From positions 489,332-553,331 of the forward strand of contig NZ_JAVKTS010000002.1 in NCBI RefSeq assembly GCF_031460495.1: 64,000 bases of DNA, written 5' to 3'. Each line of letters begins with the position of its first letter. Position 1 is the stretch's first letter. Positions 26,308 through 36,049 of this stretch are shown here, piece by piece. The notes under the pieces were generated by a model that was not told the origin of the DNA, did no database searches, and was given only the letters and a program-made list of their open reading frames with translations. Origin of the DNA: Tissierella sp. (lineage in GTDB: Bacteria; Bacillota; Clostridia; Tissierellales; Tissierellaceae). A program made the position numbers and the translations under genes.

Positions 26308-26619
26308 TTATATGCGAATATCAATAGTATTTCCTTTATCCATAGAAATAGTCTCTTCAGTCAGTTCCTTGTTTGTCTTATTTGATTTATTCTTTTTTGA
26401 CTGTTGATTACCTTTGTTGCTTCCTTGATCATTAATTTTTGCATTGCTGCTTTTTTCAGTATCTCTAACTCTACTTTTATCCTTAATAGTTTTCTTTTCT
26501 TGTTGAATAAATCCACTATCTATTATATTTCTATTTTTCATATTTTCAATATGCTTGTTACTAGATACTTCTTGGGTTTTCGGTATCATTACATTATGAT
26601 CTATAGGTTTAATAGACAT
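26308..26619 (-). CDS. Hypothetical hydrophilic protein in the flagellar operon
   Basis: A 103-residue protein, rich in Lys, Asn, Ser and Gln, with no membrane segment and no recognised domain. The N-terminus, MSIKPIDHNVMIPKTQEVS, looks conserved in character (a short motif ahead of a disordered tail), and the rest appears unstructured. It sits 11 bases after fapA and 12 bases before the SwrB-like gene. The tight spacing makes it a real member of the operon. Function unknown; a peptide-like binding partner of a flagellar or FapA-type protein is one possibility, but only a guess. Confidence 0.6.
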   Translation of the reverse strand: MSIKPIDHNVMIPKTQEVSSNKHIENMKNRNIIDSGFIQQEKKTIKDKSRVRDTEKSSNAKINDQGSNKGNQQSKKNKSNKTNKELTEETISMDKGNTIDIRI

Positions 26620-26630
26620 ATTACCACTCC

Positions 26631-28007
26631 TTAATATGGACCTACTCTTATATCTGCACCATCCCTATAAAAAGTGCATCTTTTCATTTCATCTCTTATG
26701 TATAAAAGACTATTTCCAATAATAATTTTAACACCTGGATATATAGTATCTGAAACCTTGATTTGACCCTTAGAAATATCTTTCATCTGTTTATTCAATT
26801 CAACTAATTCATTTTCTATTTCAATAATTTCTTGACTTAATGTAGCTTGCGCTCTAGTTAAATTATTATATAATTCTGCTTTATTATTATCTAACTTATT
26901 AGATCTCTTTAGCATTTCCAGTACCTTTAATGATTGATTAACTTTTCTTAGATTCTCATTAGCTAATTCTAGTTTTCCACCTAATTCTTCATTTTTTGTT
27001 ATACTATCAGGATCATTTCCTACTTCTAAAACTGTAGTAGTGGCCATAGTAGATCCAATAACCCTAGCTCTTATTTCATACTTAGCTCTACATGTTCCTC
27101 CTACTATTAGACCTTTTTTCCCAAGTACAAGAATGTTAGATTTAGATGAAACATTACTATGCATAACTGCTTCAGCAGTTACATTTTCTCCTACATTAAC
27201 AACAGAATTTTCAATAAATTTTGCTGACAAATTACCTTTAGTATTAATTATTAACCTATTATACCCTTGTATACCTTGTCTAATTAATATATCTCCGTCA
27301 CTTTCAATATATCCACCCTCTACTGCCCCTTTAACTTCAACTGATCCACCTGCTATTAATGAAAATCCATTAAGTACATCTTTTTTTACTATTACATTTC
27401 CAGCAAAATTTATATTCCCAACGCTATTATCAACATTATCTAATGATAAGACTGTTGATACATCTACTTTCCCATTTTTAAACTCTACTAATCCATCTAT
27501 CTCTGATATTAATAACATACCATCAGATGATAAGTAAACATTTTTCCCATATCTAAACTTAGGAGTTCGTCCTTTAAGGCTAGGAATCATTGTGCCATTA
27601 ACCATCATTCCATTAACTCCATCTGTAGCAGGAATAATTTCTGCAAGTTTATCATCTTTTTTTACAGAGTTAATTGAATCTAATTCTTTGTAATCAACAG
27701 TACCATCCATATTTATCTTTGGCAATAAAGGTTTTTCCATTGCAAAAAAATATTTTATATCTCCATCCTTACCAGCTTCAGGTTTCTTACCTTCTGCTAT
27801 GCAAATCTTTTCACCTGTTTGCTTTTTTTCTAGAATTCTAATTAATCGCTCAGTATCTAAACCATATTTAATAAAGTTTTTAATTTCATTAATTATGGAA
27901 GTAGTTCCTGACTCATTATTGTAGCTATAGTTATCTAATAAAGTAATATATGCATATAATCCATCCTTGCTAATTTCGAGTATTATATCATTGCTTATTT
28001 TATACAT
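26631..28007 (-). CDS. FapA family (DUF342) protein
   Basis: A 458-residue DUF342/FapA-family protein. The N-terminal part (1-160) is the variable domain; the centre (about 165-330) is a run of short beta-helix-like repeats with Gly/Val periodicity (NVIVKKDVLNGFSLIAGGSVEVKGAVEGGYI), and the C-terminal part (about 335-420) is a predicted coiled coil ending in TIYPGVKIIIGNSLLYI. The family is not an enzyme with known activity; in this place, next to the flagellar sigma factor, it is a regular but unexplained feature of Clostridial motility operons. Starts at ATG 28007 ten bases after sigD. Confidence 0.85.
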   Translation of the reverse strand: MYKISNDIILEISKDGLYAYITLLDNYSYNNESGTTSIINEIKNFIKYGLDTERLIRILEKKQTGEKICIAEGKKPEAGKDGDIKYFFAMEKPLLPKINMDGTVDYKELDSINSVKKDDKLAEIIPATDGVNGMMVNGTMIPSLKGRTPKFRYGKNVYLSSDGMLLISEIDGLVEFKNGKVDVSTVLSLDNVDNSVGNINFAGNVIVKKDVLNGFSLIAGGSVEVKGAVEGGYIESDGDILIRQGIQGYNRLIINTKGNLSAKFIENSVVNVGENVTAEAVMHSNVSSKSNILVLGKKGLIVGGTCRAKYEIRARVIGSTMATTTVLEVGNDPDSITKNEELGGKLELANENLRKVNQSLKVLEMLKRSNKLDNNKAELYNNLTRAQATLSQEIIEIENELVELNKQMKDISKGQIKVSDTIYPGVKIIIGNSLLYIRDEMKRCTFYRDGADIRVGPY

Positions 28008-28017
28008 ACTCCACCTC

Positions 28018-28767
28018 CTATAATCTTCTACCTACACCATTTTTCTCCAAGTGATTTCTTATTTTTAAAATAGATTTGCTATGTATTTGTGAGATTCTAG
28101 ATTCAGATAATTCCATAACATGACCTATTTCTTTATAGGTTAATTCATCATAATAATATAAGGAAATAACCTTTTTTTCATTTTTTGATAGGGAATCTAT
28201 TGAATTTGCTAACAATCTCTCTATTTCTTTTTTTTCGAAAGCACCTTCTGGTGTACTATTGTCTTGAGAAATATTATTGGAATAATCGCCACCTGATATT
28301 AAAAACTCCTCCAAAGAAGAAACATTAAATGTAGACATATCTGACATTAACAATTCAAGTTCTTTAATAGTAATATTTAAGTGTTCTGATATTTCATAAT
28401 TATTAGGTGTTCTCCCTAATCGATTTTCAAGCAAAGATATTGCATTCTGAAGATCTTTAGATTTTTTTCTCAGAGATCTGGGTATCCAATCTAGTTTTCT
28501 AATATTATCAATTATTGCGCCTTTTATTCTTATTTGTGCATATGTTTCAAATTTGATGTTTTTAGTAATATCAAATTTATCAATACTATCTATCAACCCA
28601 AGTATACCATAACCTAACAAATCATCATATTCAATTTTACTTCCATAAAAGTTATACATTCTTCCAGCCACAATTTTAACTAAACTAACATAGTATTCTA
28701 TTAATTTTTTCTTAAGTTCTTTATCTTTAGTCTCAGAGTATTCTATCCATAAATTTTCTATATTCAT
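28018..28767 (-). CDS. sigD: Flagellar sigma factor (SigD/FliA/WhiG family)
   Basis: Sigma-28 type factor that directs RNA polymerase to late flagellar genes such as flagellin and motility autolysins. 249 residues: region 2 (YDDLLGYGILGLIDSIDKFD, FETYAQIRIKGAIIDNIRKLDWIPRSLRKK), region 3 (LGRTPNNYEISEHLNI) and region 4 with the HTH TYKEIGHVMELSESRISQIHSKSI. ATG at 28767 is used because GGAGGG lies seven bases upstream; the Met at 28782 includes that site. Because sigD is near the 3' end of a 32-kb gene run, its level may depend on transcript completion. flgM is not in the window. Confidence 0.95.
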   Translation of the reverse strand: MNIENLWIEYSETKDKELKKKLIEYYVSLVKIVAGRMYNFYGSKIEYDDLLGYGILGLIDSIDKFDITKNIKFETYAQIRIKGAIIDNIRKLDWIPRSLRKKSKDLQNAISLLENRLGRTPNNYEISEHLNITIKELELLMSDMSTFNVSSLEEFLISGGDYSNNISQDNSTPEGAFEKKEIERLLANSIDSLSKNEKKVISLYYYDELTYKEIGHVMELSESRISQIHSKSILKIRNHLEKNGVGRRL

Positions 28768-28787
28768 ATCATTTCCCTCCATGGGAA

Positions 28788-29276
28788 CTATATTGTTTTT
28801 TCTCCATGGCCAATAGTTCTAATATTCAATGAACCATCGATTGAGCTTAATACTATAGTTCTTCCAAAGTTTCCCCCAGTATCTTCTGAAATTATTTTAA
28901 TGTTAAGCTCACTTAATTTTGCTTTCGTAGCCATAATATTTCTCTCACCTATTTTTAAAATATCATTATTTGAATTAAAATTAAACATTTGTGAGCCCCC
29001 TGCAATTTTAGCAACTAAATTGTTTTTATTAGCTCCAATTCTTATCATTGATTCAATTAATTCATCAATTCCAGTATCTGCAAACTTAGCAGCGTTTTGA
29101 TTATTTTTTATATCTTTACTGGATGGCAACATAATATGGACTAATCCTGCTATTTTATTCATTCTATCATATAAAGTAATACCTATACATGATCCTAACC
29201 CTAAAGTAGTTAATACATTTGGTGCCTTAGTCACATTAAGATCTGCCATTCCCACCTTTATAGTTTCAACATTCAT
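28788..29276 (-). CDS. cheD: Chemoreceptor glutamine deamidase CheD
   Basis: Deamidates Gln residues in methyl-accepting chemotaxis proteins; in Bacillus it also pairs with CheC. 162 residues with the CheD core: LTTLGLGSCIGITLYD (catalytic Cys30), GLVHIMLP (His47), AKFADTGIDELIESM, KIAGGSQMF and DTGGNFGRT. All catalytic residues are in place. It lies one base from cheC, matching the known CheC-CheD partnership. Confidence 0.94.
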   Translation of the reverse strand: MNVETIKVGMADLNVTKAPNVLTTLGLGSCIGITLYDRMNKIAGLVHIMLPSSKDIKNNQNAAKFADTGIDELIESMIRIGANKNNLVAKIAGGSQMFNFNSNNDILKIGERNIMATKAKLSELNIKIISEDTGGNFGRTIVLSSIDGSLNIRTIGHGEKTI

Positions 29277-29277
29277 T

Positions 29278-29892
29278 CTATTTTACCCCTAACGCAGTTA
29301 ATATTTTATCAAATGATGATAGGTCAGGAAGAAAGAATAAGTTTCCAGCTACAAGGTTCTGATCTTCTTCAAAAATAGTTTCTATCATCAGAGCATGGTC
29401 TGATACATGACCAAATTGAATTGCTGGAACACTTAGGATGGCACCAGCCATATCAATCGACATTGAAGGAATGGATATAAATATCTTTAACCCTGTAAGT
29501 GAAGATAGGGAGTTTGCATAAGAAGATGCTATAATATTACCTACTTCAGATATAGCTGATAAATCCATTTCATCAAGTTCATTATTATCTTTCTTTCTGT
29601 TATACAATATATTAGATAAATTAATTGCAGAATCTATATCCAATGCAAACATAATATTTCCTACTACATCTTCAGAAAGTCCAAAATATATCCCTATTAC
29701 TAAATTTTCTTCTCCCCCTAATACTTGAGCAACATCTTTAAACTCCAATATTCGCACATTTGGAACACTCATATCTACTTTTTTTGATATCATATTTGAC
29801 AAGGCTGTAGCAGCATTTCCTGCTCCTATATTTCCAAGTTCCTTAAGGATATCAATCATAAAATTGTTTAGATTTTCAACATTAATTGTCAT
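29278..29892 (-). CDS. cheC: CheY-P phosphatase CheC
   Basis: Removes phosphate from CheY in the CheC/CheX/FliY family, and is stimulated by CheD. Two active-site helices are visible: ELGNIGAGNAATALSNM (near residues 17-33) and SEVGNIIASSYANSLSSL (near 115-132), each with the Glu-xx-Asn pattern, so both half-sites look intact. 204 residues. It lies between cheW and cheD within the operon. FliY in the same operon offers a second CheC-like phosphatase. Confidence 0.92.
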   Translation of the reverse strand: MTINVENLNNFMIDILKELGNIGAGNAATALSNMISKKVDMSVPNVRILEFKDVAQVLGGEENLVIGIYFGLSEDVVGNIMFALDIDSAINLSNILYNRKKDNNELDEMDLSAISEVGNIIASSYANSLSSLTGLKIFISIPSMSIDMAGAILSVPAIQFGHVSDHALMIETIFEEDQNLVAGNLFFLPDLSSFDKILTALGVK

Positions 29893-29903
29893 TAATTACA
29901 CCC

Positions 29904-30335
29904 CTAATGTTCTAAAATTTTTGATAGTTCCAACAATATTATTAATCTATCATCTGTTTTTCCTATACCATGTATATATGATAAATTATCATTTTCATTA
30001 GTATTAGGAGCATTATCAATACTGTCGTTGTGGATTTCCATTACCTCAGAAGAAGAATCAACAATTAATCCAGCAAAAATATCATCATGGGATACAACGA
30101 TAATTCGTGAATTGTTATTTACTTCAGTAAGTTCCATTCCAAGTTTTTGTCTTAAATCAATCAAAGAAACTACTTCACCTCTTAGATTTATTACACCTTT
30201 AACATACTTAGGAGCATTTGGAATTCTAGTTGATTTCTGCATTCTTTCTATAGAAATAACCATATCTATAGGGATTCCATAATATTCTTTGTTCAACTTA
30301 AATATAACATATTTATTATCTATCGATGATGACAT
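29904..30335 (-). CDS. cheW: Chemotaxis adaptor CheW
   Basis: SH3-like coupling protein that links chemoreceptors to CheA at the membrane. 143 residues, a single CheW domain: KYVIFKLNKEYYGIPIDMV at the start, RIPNAPKYVKGVINLRGEVVSLIDLRQKLGM in the middle and GLIVDSSSEVMEI later. It stands 11 bases after cheA and 11 before cheC. Confidence 0.95.
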   Translation of the reverse strand: MSSSIDNKYVIFKLNKEYYGIPIDMVISIERMQKSTRIPNAPKYVKGVINLRGEVVSLIDLRQKLGMELTEVNNNSRIIVVSHDDIFAGLIVDSSSEVMEIHNDSIDNAPNTNENDNLSYIHGIGKTDDRLIILLELSKILEH

Positions 30336-30346
30336 TTAAATCCCTC

Positions 30347-32362
30347 CTATATTAATGAATTAACATCAACAATCAATGAGATACTTCCATTACCAAGGAT
30401 GGTAGCCCCTGACAAATACTTAACTGAAGACAAATATTTACCTATACCTTTGATAACTATCTCCTGTTGACCAATTAAATTATCAACTATTATTCCTGCT
30501 TGTTTTTCACCTTTCTTTACTACCACCACAACCAAATCTTCGCTTTTTTCATTATAGTCAATATCTAATACATCTTTTAACCTTATTATAGGCAGAGTCT
30601 TTCCTCTATATAGAAATATATCCTGACCTTGCACATCTCTAATTTGTTCGTCTGAAATGTTCGTAATTTCAGTAATAGAACTTAAAGGAATTGCATATAT
30701 TTCTTCATTTAATCTGACTAATAGCGCCTGGATTATAGCTAAGGTTAAAGGGATTCTAATGATAAATTTAGTACCCTTATCTTTAACACTCTCTATCTCA
30801 ATATTACCATTAATAGACTCAATCTTGCTCCTAACTACATCTAATCCTACTCCACGTCCAGATACATCTGAAACCTTATCTGCAGTACTAAATCCTGCTG
30901 CAAATAACAAATCAATACAGTCTTCTATTGAGAGATTTTCTGCTTCTTTTTCATCTATGATACCTTTGTCAATGGCCTTTTTTCTTACCAAATTATAATC
31001 TATGCCTTTTCCATCATCTTCAACTTCAATAACTACATTATTACCATCTGGATATGATTTTAATGTAACTGTACCTTTTTCAGATTTTCCTACTTTTAAC
31101 CTGTCATTAGGCATTTCAATTCCATGATCAATTGAATTTCTAATTAAATGAATTAACGGATCACCAATTTCATCAATTACTGTTCTATCAACTTCAGTCT
31201 CTTCACCACTCATTTGAAGATCAATTTCTTTACCTAATTCTTTAGATAGATCTCTTACTAATCTTGGAAATCTATTAAATACTCTTTCTATAGGGACCAT
31301 TCGAACTTTCATTACAGCATCATGCAAGTTTGTAGTGATTCTTTCTAAGTATTCGATGGCTTCAGTCATATTCTCTCCTGAACTATTATCACTTAAATCA
31401 TCCATTCTGGTTTTTATAATAATAAGCTCACTTACTAAATTCATAAGATTATCTAATCTATCGATGTCTACTCTTACAGTTTTTCCAATCTTCCCTGCAT
31501 TTCCTTGATTAGTTTTTTCAGATTTATCAGTATGGTCAGCATTTGGTAAAATTGAGTCCTCATGTAAATTAGTTTCATTAATTTCTAAAAAATCATCAGA
31601 ATTAATAATATTGAAATTGCTTACATCAAAATTTGAGACATTAATACTTTGAATTTCAGAAATATTATTTAACTCTTTAACTAATATTGATTTTTCAGTA
31701 TCACTTACTAAAATAACAGAAAAATTATACTCAAATCTTTCATCTTCTATATCTTCTACAGGTGGGTTAGAATATGCAACTTCTCCAAATGTCTCTAAAG
31801 TACTAAATATAATAAAAGCTCTAGCTGACTTTAGCATACATGTTTCACTGAGATAGAAGTCAATTTGAAAAACATTTAACCCTTCTCTAACAGCTTTAGA
31901 AATTGAATCTAAAACATAATTATCAATCTCTAGCATGTCCATTTTTTCAATAATATCTTCTTTACTGATTATTTCTTTGCTTAACAACATCGATAATTTT
32001 TTAATTAAAGTTTCATTTGATTCAGTAATTTCAGAGCCTTCTTCCACAATTTTATTTACTGAAGAGTCTAATGCATCAAAACATTCAAATAAGATATCGA
32101 TTACTCCTTCTGAAAGCTCAATCTCATTGTTTCTTGCAGCTTGTAAAACATTCTCCATTTCATGAGTTAAGTTAGCCATATTATGAAATCCCATAGTTCC
32201 AGACATTCCTTTAATCGTATGAGCAACCCTGAAAATTTCATTGATATGTCCTAAGTGAGAAGGATTCTTTTCTAATTCTAACAAAACTTCATTCATGCTT
32301 TGTAAATGTTCCTTCGCTTCTTCCACAAAAATATTTAAGTATTGGCTAATATCTAAATCCAT
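30347..32362 (-). CDS. cheA: Chemotaxis histidine kinase CheA
   Basis: Central kinase of chemotaxis, phosphorylating CheY and CheB. All five domains can be read along 671 residues: P1 with His48 in FRVAHTIKGMSGTMG; P2 (about 160-250), the CheY/CheB docking domain; P3 dimerisation helices near 290-345; P4 ATPase with NSIDHGIEMPNDRLK, EVEDDGKGIDY and SGRGVGLDVV; and the P5 CheW-like domain (about 540-671). Nothing is missing. It is transcribed directly after cheB with two bases between them. Confidence 0.97.
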   Translation of the reverse strand: MDLDISQYLNIFVEEAKEHLQSMNEVLLELEKNPSHLGHINEIFRVAHTIKGMSGTMGFHNMANLTHEMENVLQAARNNEIELSEGVIDILFECFDALDSSVNKIVEEGSEITESNETLIKKLSMLLSKEIISKEDIIEKMDMLEIDNYVLDSISKAVREGLNVFQIDFYLSETCMLKSARAFIIFSTLETFGEVAYSNPPVEDIEDERFEYNFSVILVSDTEKSILVKELNNISEIQSINVSNFDVSNFNIINSDDFLEINETNLHEDSILPNADHTDKSEKTNQGNAGKIGKTVRVDIDRLDNLMNLVSELIIIKTRMDDLSDNSSGENMTEAIEYLERITTNLHDAVMKVRMVPIERVFNRFPRLVRDLSKELGKEIDLQMSGEETEVDRTVIDEIGDPLIHLIRNSIDHGIEMPNDRLKVGKSEKGTVTLKSYPDGNNVVIEVEDDGKGIDYNLVRKKAIDKGIIDEKEAENLSIEDCIDLLFAAGFSTADKVSDVSGRGVGLDVVRSKIESINGNIEIESVKDKGTKFIIRIPLTLAIIQALLVRLNEEIYAIPLSSITEITNISDEQIRDVQGQDIFLYRGKTLPIIRLKDVLDIDYNEKSEDLVVVVVKKGEKQAGIIVDNLIGQQEIVIKGIGKYLSSVKYLSGATILGNGSISLIVDVNSLI

Positions 32363-32364
32363 AA

Positions 32365-33411
32365 TTACACCCCCACCTTTTTCATTATTATACCAGCTAT
32401 TTCATTTAAAGGTAATATCTCATCAATTAATCTTGTAGATATGGCAGCTTTTGGCATTCCAAATACAACAGAACTAGCTTCATCTTGTGCAATAGTATAG
32501 CTATTGGATTCCTTCATTTGTACAATACCCTTTGTCCCATCTGAACCCATGCCAGTTAAAATTATGCCTATCTTAGAGAAATTACTGATTTTAGAAACTG
32601 ACTCCATTAAAGCATCTACAGTAGGTCGTAACCCCATTACCTGCGGCTTTTTATTTAATCTAACTACCAAATCCTTACCCTCTTTAACGATTTCCATATG
32701 AAAATCCCCAGGGGCGATATATGCATGTCCCCTACATAAAACATCTCCTTCTTCAGCTTCTTTTATTTTTATACTTGAAGTCAAATTTAGCCTATCAGCT
32801 AATGACTTAGTAAATTTCGGGGGCATGTGTTGAACAACAACTATGGATGCATTAATATTGCTAGGAAGCTCTGGTAATAAGGATTGAAGAGCCCTCGGTC
32901 CACCAGTTGATGTTCCAATAGCAATAATATTAGTAAAATTCTTTTGTATTTGTCCATGTTCTATGATAGGTGTATCCAACTTATCTATTCTATTAATTGG
33001 TTCTCTATTACATAACTTAGATTTAGACCCAGCTTTAACTTTATCTATGATTTCCATTTTTATATCAGATTGACTTAAACTAAAAATATTCGTGGGTTTT
33101 GCTAAAAAATCTACGGCTCCTTCATCTAAAGCCTTAAGGGTTAATTCTGCTCCTTGGGATGTCAAACTGCTAATCATGATTACAGGTATCTTAAATTTTG
33201 TTACAATATGTTTTAATGTTGTTATTCCGTCCATTAAAGGCATTTCAATATCCATTGTCACTAAATCAGGCTTCAATGAATCAATTTTTCTTAAAGCTTC
33301 TTCACCATTTTTTGCAGTATCAATTACAGATATATCGTCATCAGAATTTAATATATCTGCTAATATTTTTCTCATCAATGCTGAATCATCTACAATTAAA
33401 ACTCTTATCAT
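32365..33411 (-). CDS. cheB: Protein-glutamate methylesterase CheB
   Basis: Removes methyl groups from chemoreceptors when phosphorylated. 348 residues: receiver domain with Asp54 (VTMDIEMPLMDG), and a C-terminal esterase domain with the catalytic Ser in GTSTGGPRALQ (near 167-177), His in VVQHMPPKFTKSLADRL and Asp in ILTGMGSDGTKG. The methyltransferase partner, CheR, is not in this window and must be encoded elsewhere if adaptation uses methylation. Confidence 0.96.
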   Translation of the reverse strand: MIRVLIVDDSALMRKILADILNSDDDISVIDTAKNGEEALRKIDSLKPDLVTMDIEMPLMDGITTLKHIVTKFKIPVIMISSLTSQGAELTLKALDEGAVDFLAKPTNIFSLSQSDIKMEIIDKVKAGSKSKLCNREPINRIDKLDTPIIEHGQIQKNFTNIIAIGTSTGGPRALQSLLPELPSNINASIVVVQHMPPKFTKSLADRLNLTSSIKIKEAEEGDVLCRGHAYIAPGDFHMEIVKEGKDLVVRLNKKPQVMGLRPTVDALMESVSKISNFSKIGIILTGMGSDGTKGIVQMKESNSYTIAQDEASSVVFGMPKAAISTRLIDEILPLNEIAGIIMKKVGV

Positions 33412-34077
33412 TTAAACCAATCCCTTTAATCTTAGAATTCTTTCCTGCTCAAATATATATTTAATTATATTATCTCTTATACCTTCTTCAATGTCTTTAA
33501 ATGATACTCCTAAGCTATATTTAAAATTTAAACTATCAATTTGATTAATCCTTACTACTACAGCTCTAACAGTTATTAGTGAATCATGAATAGTAAATGA
33601 GCAATGAACTTCATCTCCTAACACATGATCATAGTTACAAAATAATTCCATTCCCCCACCAGAAATATTAATAGTTTTACATTCCTCACTTAATATTTCA
33701 CTTATATCATTCTCAATAATTTCAAAATCTTTATTTACTTTAATAGAGTAGGGAAGCCTAAAATATTTGCGCAACTGAAGTTTTTTTATCTCTGATATCT
33801 TTTTTAGTTTTATAGTATATATTGATGTATAACTTCTAGACATCACTTTAGCATTAAAATAATGTATTCCTTTTTCTTTTACATTATATACAACTTTAAT
33901 ACTGTCTCCCTTATGCAAAAAGACTAAATTATTATTCTTTAAAGGTCCACTAACTATTAAAATATCTGATTCAATAGAGTCTAAAATTTGGGAAGGGTAA
34001 GCAATTTCGTGATTTTTATATGATTTTATTAGTTCAATCTTAGTGCCAATTTTTAAATCGTCTGCAGCAAATTCCAC
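33412..34077 (-). CDS. PilZ domain c-di-GMP effector (YcgR-like)
   Basis: Cyclic-di-GMP-binding flagellar brake protein of the YcgR type (DgrA/MotI in Bacillus). 221 residues: an N-terminal YcgR barrel (1-95) and a PilZ domain (100-215) with both ligand motifs intact: RKYFR (103-107) and NISGGG (137-142). When loaded, such proteins slow or unclutch the motor. It starts at the stop codon of flhG. The presence of the gene implies that diguanylate cyclases exist elsewhere. Confidence 0.9.
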   Translation of the reverse strand: MEFAADDLKIGTKIELIKSYKNHEIAYPSQILDSIESDILIVSGPLKNNNLVFLHKGDSIKVVYNVKEKGIHYFNAKVMSRSYTSIYTIKLKKISEIKKLQLRKYFRLPYSIKVNKDFEIIENDISEILSEECKTINISGGGMELFCNYDHVLGDEVHCSFTIHDSLITVRAVVVRINQIDSLNFKYSLGVSFKDIEEGIRDNIIKYIFEQERILRLKGLV

Positions 34078-34968
34078 TTAATCACCTCTTCTTGAAAAAA
34101 TATCAAATATTTTTTTTGCAAAGCTTAACTTAATATCCTTCTTAACTAAAGCTTGATTATCTAAAAAATTCATAGCCATAGTATTAATTCTTTTAGAAAT
34201 CGGACTGTTTGGATGAGAAACGGTAAATGGTATTTGATTTCTAATACCCTGAGTAACAAGTTCATTTCTTTCTATATACCCCAAATAATCTACTTGAACT
34301 CCAAGAAAATTATTAGAAGTATTAGACAACTTGGTATATATCTCCTTGCCTTCATTTCTACCAGAAACTAAATTAGTGACTACACTTATATGGCCTTTAT
34401 ACTCAGTATGTATTACAGATTTTATTAAGGTATAGGAGTCCATAAGTGAAGTTGGATCAGGCGTACATACAACAATTAACTCAGACGAAGTCATAATGAA
34501 ATCAGTAACAGCAGGAGAAATACCTGCTCCTGTATCAATAATAATGTAGTCTACAGTAGATTGCAAATTTTCAATCTCTTTCATTAACTTTAAAATATTA
34601 TCATTATCAAATAACTTCAACTCTTTCAATCCTGATCCACCTGAAATAATCTTAATACCCTCAGGTCCATTCCCCATAATATCGAATATAGTTTTGTCAG
34701 ACAAGACAATGTCGGCTAAAGTATAATTCATATTCACACCTGCTAATATTTCAATATTACTTAACCCTATATCAGCATCTATTATAACAACCTTATAGTT
34801 TAACCTACTTAAAGAAATAGAAAAATTGATAGCGAAATTAGTTTTCCCTACTCCTCCTTTACCACTAGATATAGAAATAACCTTTGCCTTGTTTTCTTTA
34901 TTAAGATTTTCTTCATCTTTAATAATATTTGTGTTCATTATTTTTCTTAACTTATCTGCCTGATCCAT
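34078..34968 (-). CDS. flhG: Flagellar number regulator FlhG (MinD-like ATPase)
   Basis: MinD/ParA-type ATPase that activates FlhF GTP hydrolysis and helps set flagellar number and place. It begins with the FlhF-activating motif MDQADKLRKIM, followed by a deviant Walker A SSGKGGVGKTN near residues 34-44, then IIDADIGLSNIEILAG and IIDTGAGI. The C-terminal amphipathic segment (NMFL-like LSFAKKIFDIFSRRG) may bind membrane. The start at ATG 34968 overlaps flhF by 17 bases; GAGGAG lies about ten bases upstream. A longer TTG reading (34986) overlaps that site. Confidence 0.93.
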   Translation of the reverse strand: MDQADKLRKIMNTNIIKDEENLNKENKAKVISISSGKGGVGKTNFAINFSISLSRLNYKVVIIDADIGLSNIEILAGVNMNYTLADIVLSDKTIFDIMGNGPEGIKIISGGSGLKELKLFDNDNILKLMKEIENLQSTVDYIIIDTGAGISPAVTDFIMTSSELIVVCTPDPTSLMDSYTLIKSVIHTEYKGHISVVTNLVSGRNEGKEIYTKLSNTSNNFLGVQVDYLGYIERNELVTQGIRNQIPFTVSHPNSPISKRINTMAMNFLDNQALVKKDIKLSFAKKIFDIFSRRGD

Positions 34969-36049
34969 GATGGTTTTTCTCCTCAATAAGCTTTTCTACA
35001 ATATCCTCTATGCTAACTATTTTAATATCATCTGGCACATTTTGCCCAGTTGTATAATATGAGAGTTCTTTATTAGAAAAATATTTAATGTTTAAAATAT
35101 TTCCATAGTTTTCAGCTTCATCAATTTTAGTAATAATTAGCTTGTAATTATCTATAAAATTATACTTGTCCAGTAAATTATTTAGTACCTTAAAGTCTAT
35201 GGTTGCATTAATTAACAAAAAGACTTCTTTATTTTCAGTAGCATTCATAATTTTTTTCAACTCTTCTAATTGCAAATAATCATTATGATTTCTTCCAGCT
35301 GTATCAACAAAAATAACATCTTTCGTATTAAAGCTATTTAATGATTTAGTCATATCATCCGTATTATATGCTATTTCTAGAGGTAATTGTAAAATTTCGC
35401 TATAAATCTTTAGTTGTTCCACTGCAGCAATCCTATAAGTATCAGATGTAATTAGTCCAATATCGTATTTGTTCTCAAGAACTAAATTAGCAGCTATCTT
35501 AGCTAAAGTTGTAGTTTTTCCAACACCGGTGGGACCAATAAAGTATATGATCTTTTGTTTCTCATTAATTTGTATGGATTGAGGACTACCTAAAATCTCT
35601 GATAAGCTATATCTAACAATCTTTTTAATAGTTGCGTTATCTTTTTCTTTTAGATTAAATTGTTCTTCGATTTCCTTTAGTAGTTTACTTGAAATAAAAG
35701 GATCTACGCCATTGTTAATAAGTCTTTTATTCCATTCATCCATAATTAGTACTAGGTCATCACTGTCATTTTTATTAACTGGTATATTTTTCATGATATT
35801 TTTTAATTCAATTAGTTCTTCGTTAATATTATTTAATTTAGACTCATAATTATTAATGGATTTTACTTTTAATAAATCCTTCTCCTCAAAGGCAGCTGTA
35901 ATTTCAACTAGAGGCTTCTTTAAAAAACCCCAAAAGCCCTTAGCCCTGATAGTTTTAGTGTTTAGTACAACAGCATCAGGGCCTAACTCCATCTTTAATT
36001 TTAACATTGCTTCATGAGCAGTTTGTCCTATATATTTCTTGATTTTCAT
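34952..36049 (-). CDS. flhF: Flagellar SRP-type GTPase FlhF
   Basis: SRP-family GTPase that positions the flagellar basal body. 365 residues: an N-terminal basic B domain (1-90, with IRAKGFWGFLKKPLVEITA), the N domain, then the G domain with GPTGVGKTTTLAKIA near 175-190, DTYRIAAVEQLKIYSEIL, FVDTAGRNH and ITKIDEAENYG. Complete. It overlaps flhG and starts at the base before the flhA stop, which suggests translational coupling flhA-flhF-flhG. Confidence 0.95.
   Translation of the reverse strand: MKIKKYIGQTAHEAMLKLKMELGPDAVVLNTKTIRAKGFWGFLKKPLVEITAAFEEKDLLKVKSINNYESKLNNINEELIELKNIMKNIPVNKNDSDDLVLIMDEWNKRLINNGVDPFISSKLLKEIEEQFNLKEKDNATIKKIVRYSLSEILGSPQSIQINEKQKIIYFIGPTGVGKTTTLAKIAANLVLENKYDIGLITSDTYRIAAVEQLKIYSEILQLPLEIAYNTDDMTKSLNSFNTKDVIFVDTAGRNHNDYLQLEELKKIMNATENKEVFLLINATIDFKVLNNLLDKYNFIDNYKLIITKIDEAENYGNILNIKYFSNKELSYYTTGQNVPDDIKIVSIEDIVEKLIEEKNHHGSGR

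Noticed and set aside
34968-34986. Longer FlhG start at TTG 34986
   Set aside because: It would place the GAGGAG ribosome binding site inside the coding region, and the DQADKLR motif is normally at the very N-terminus.
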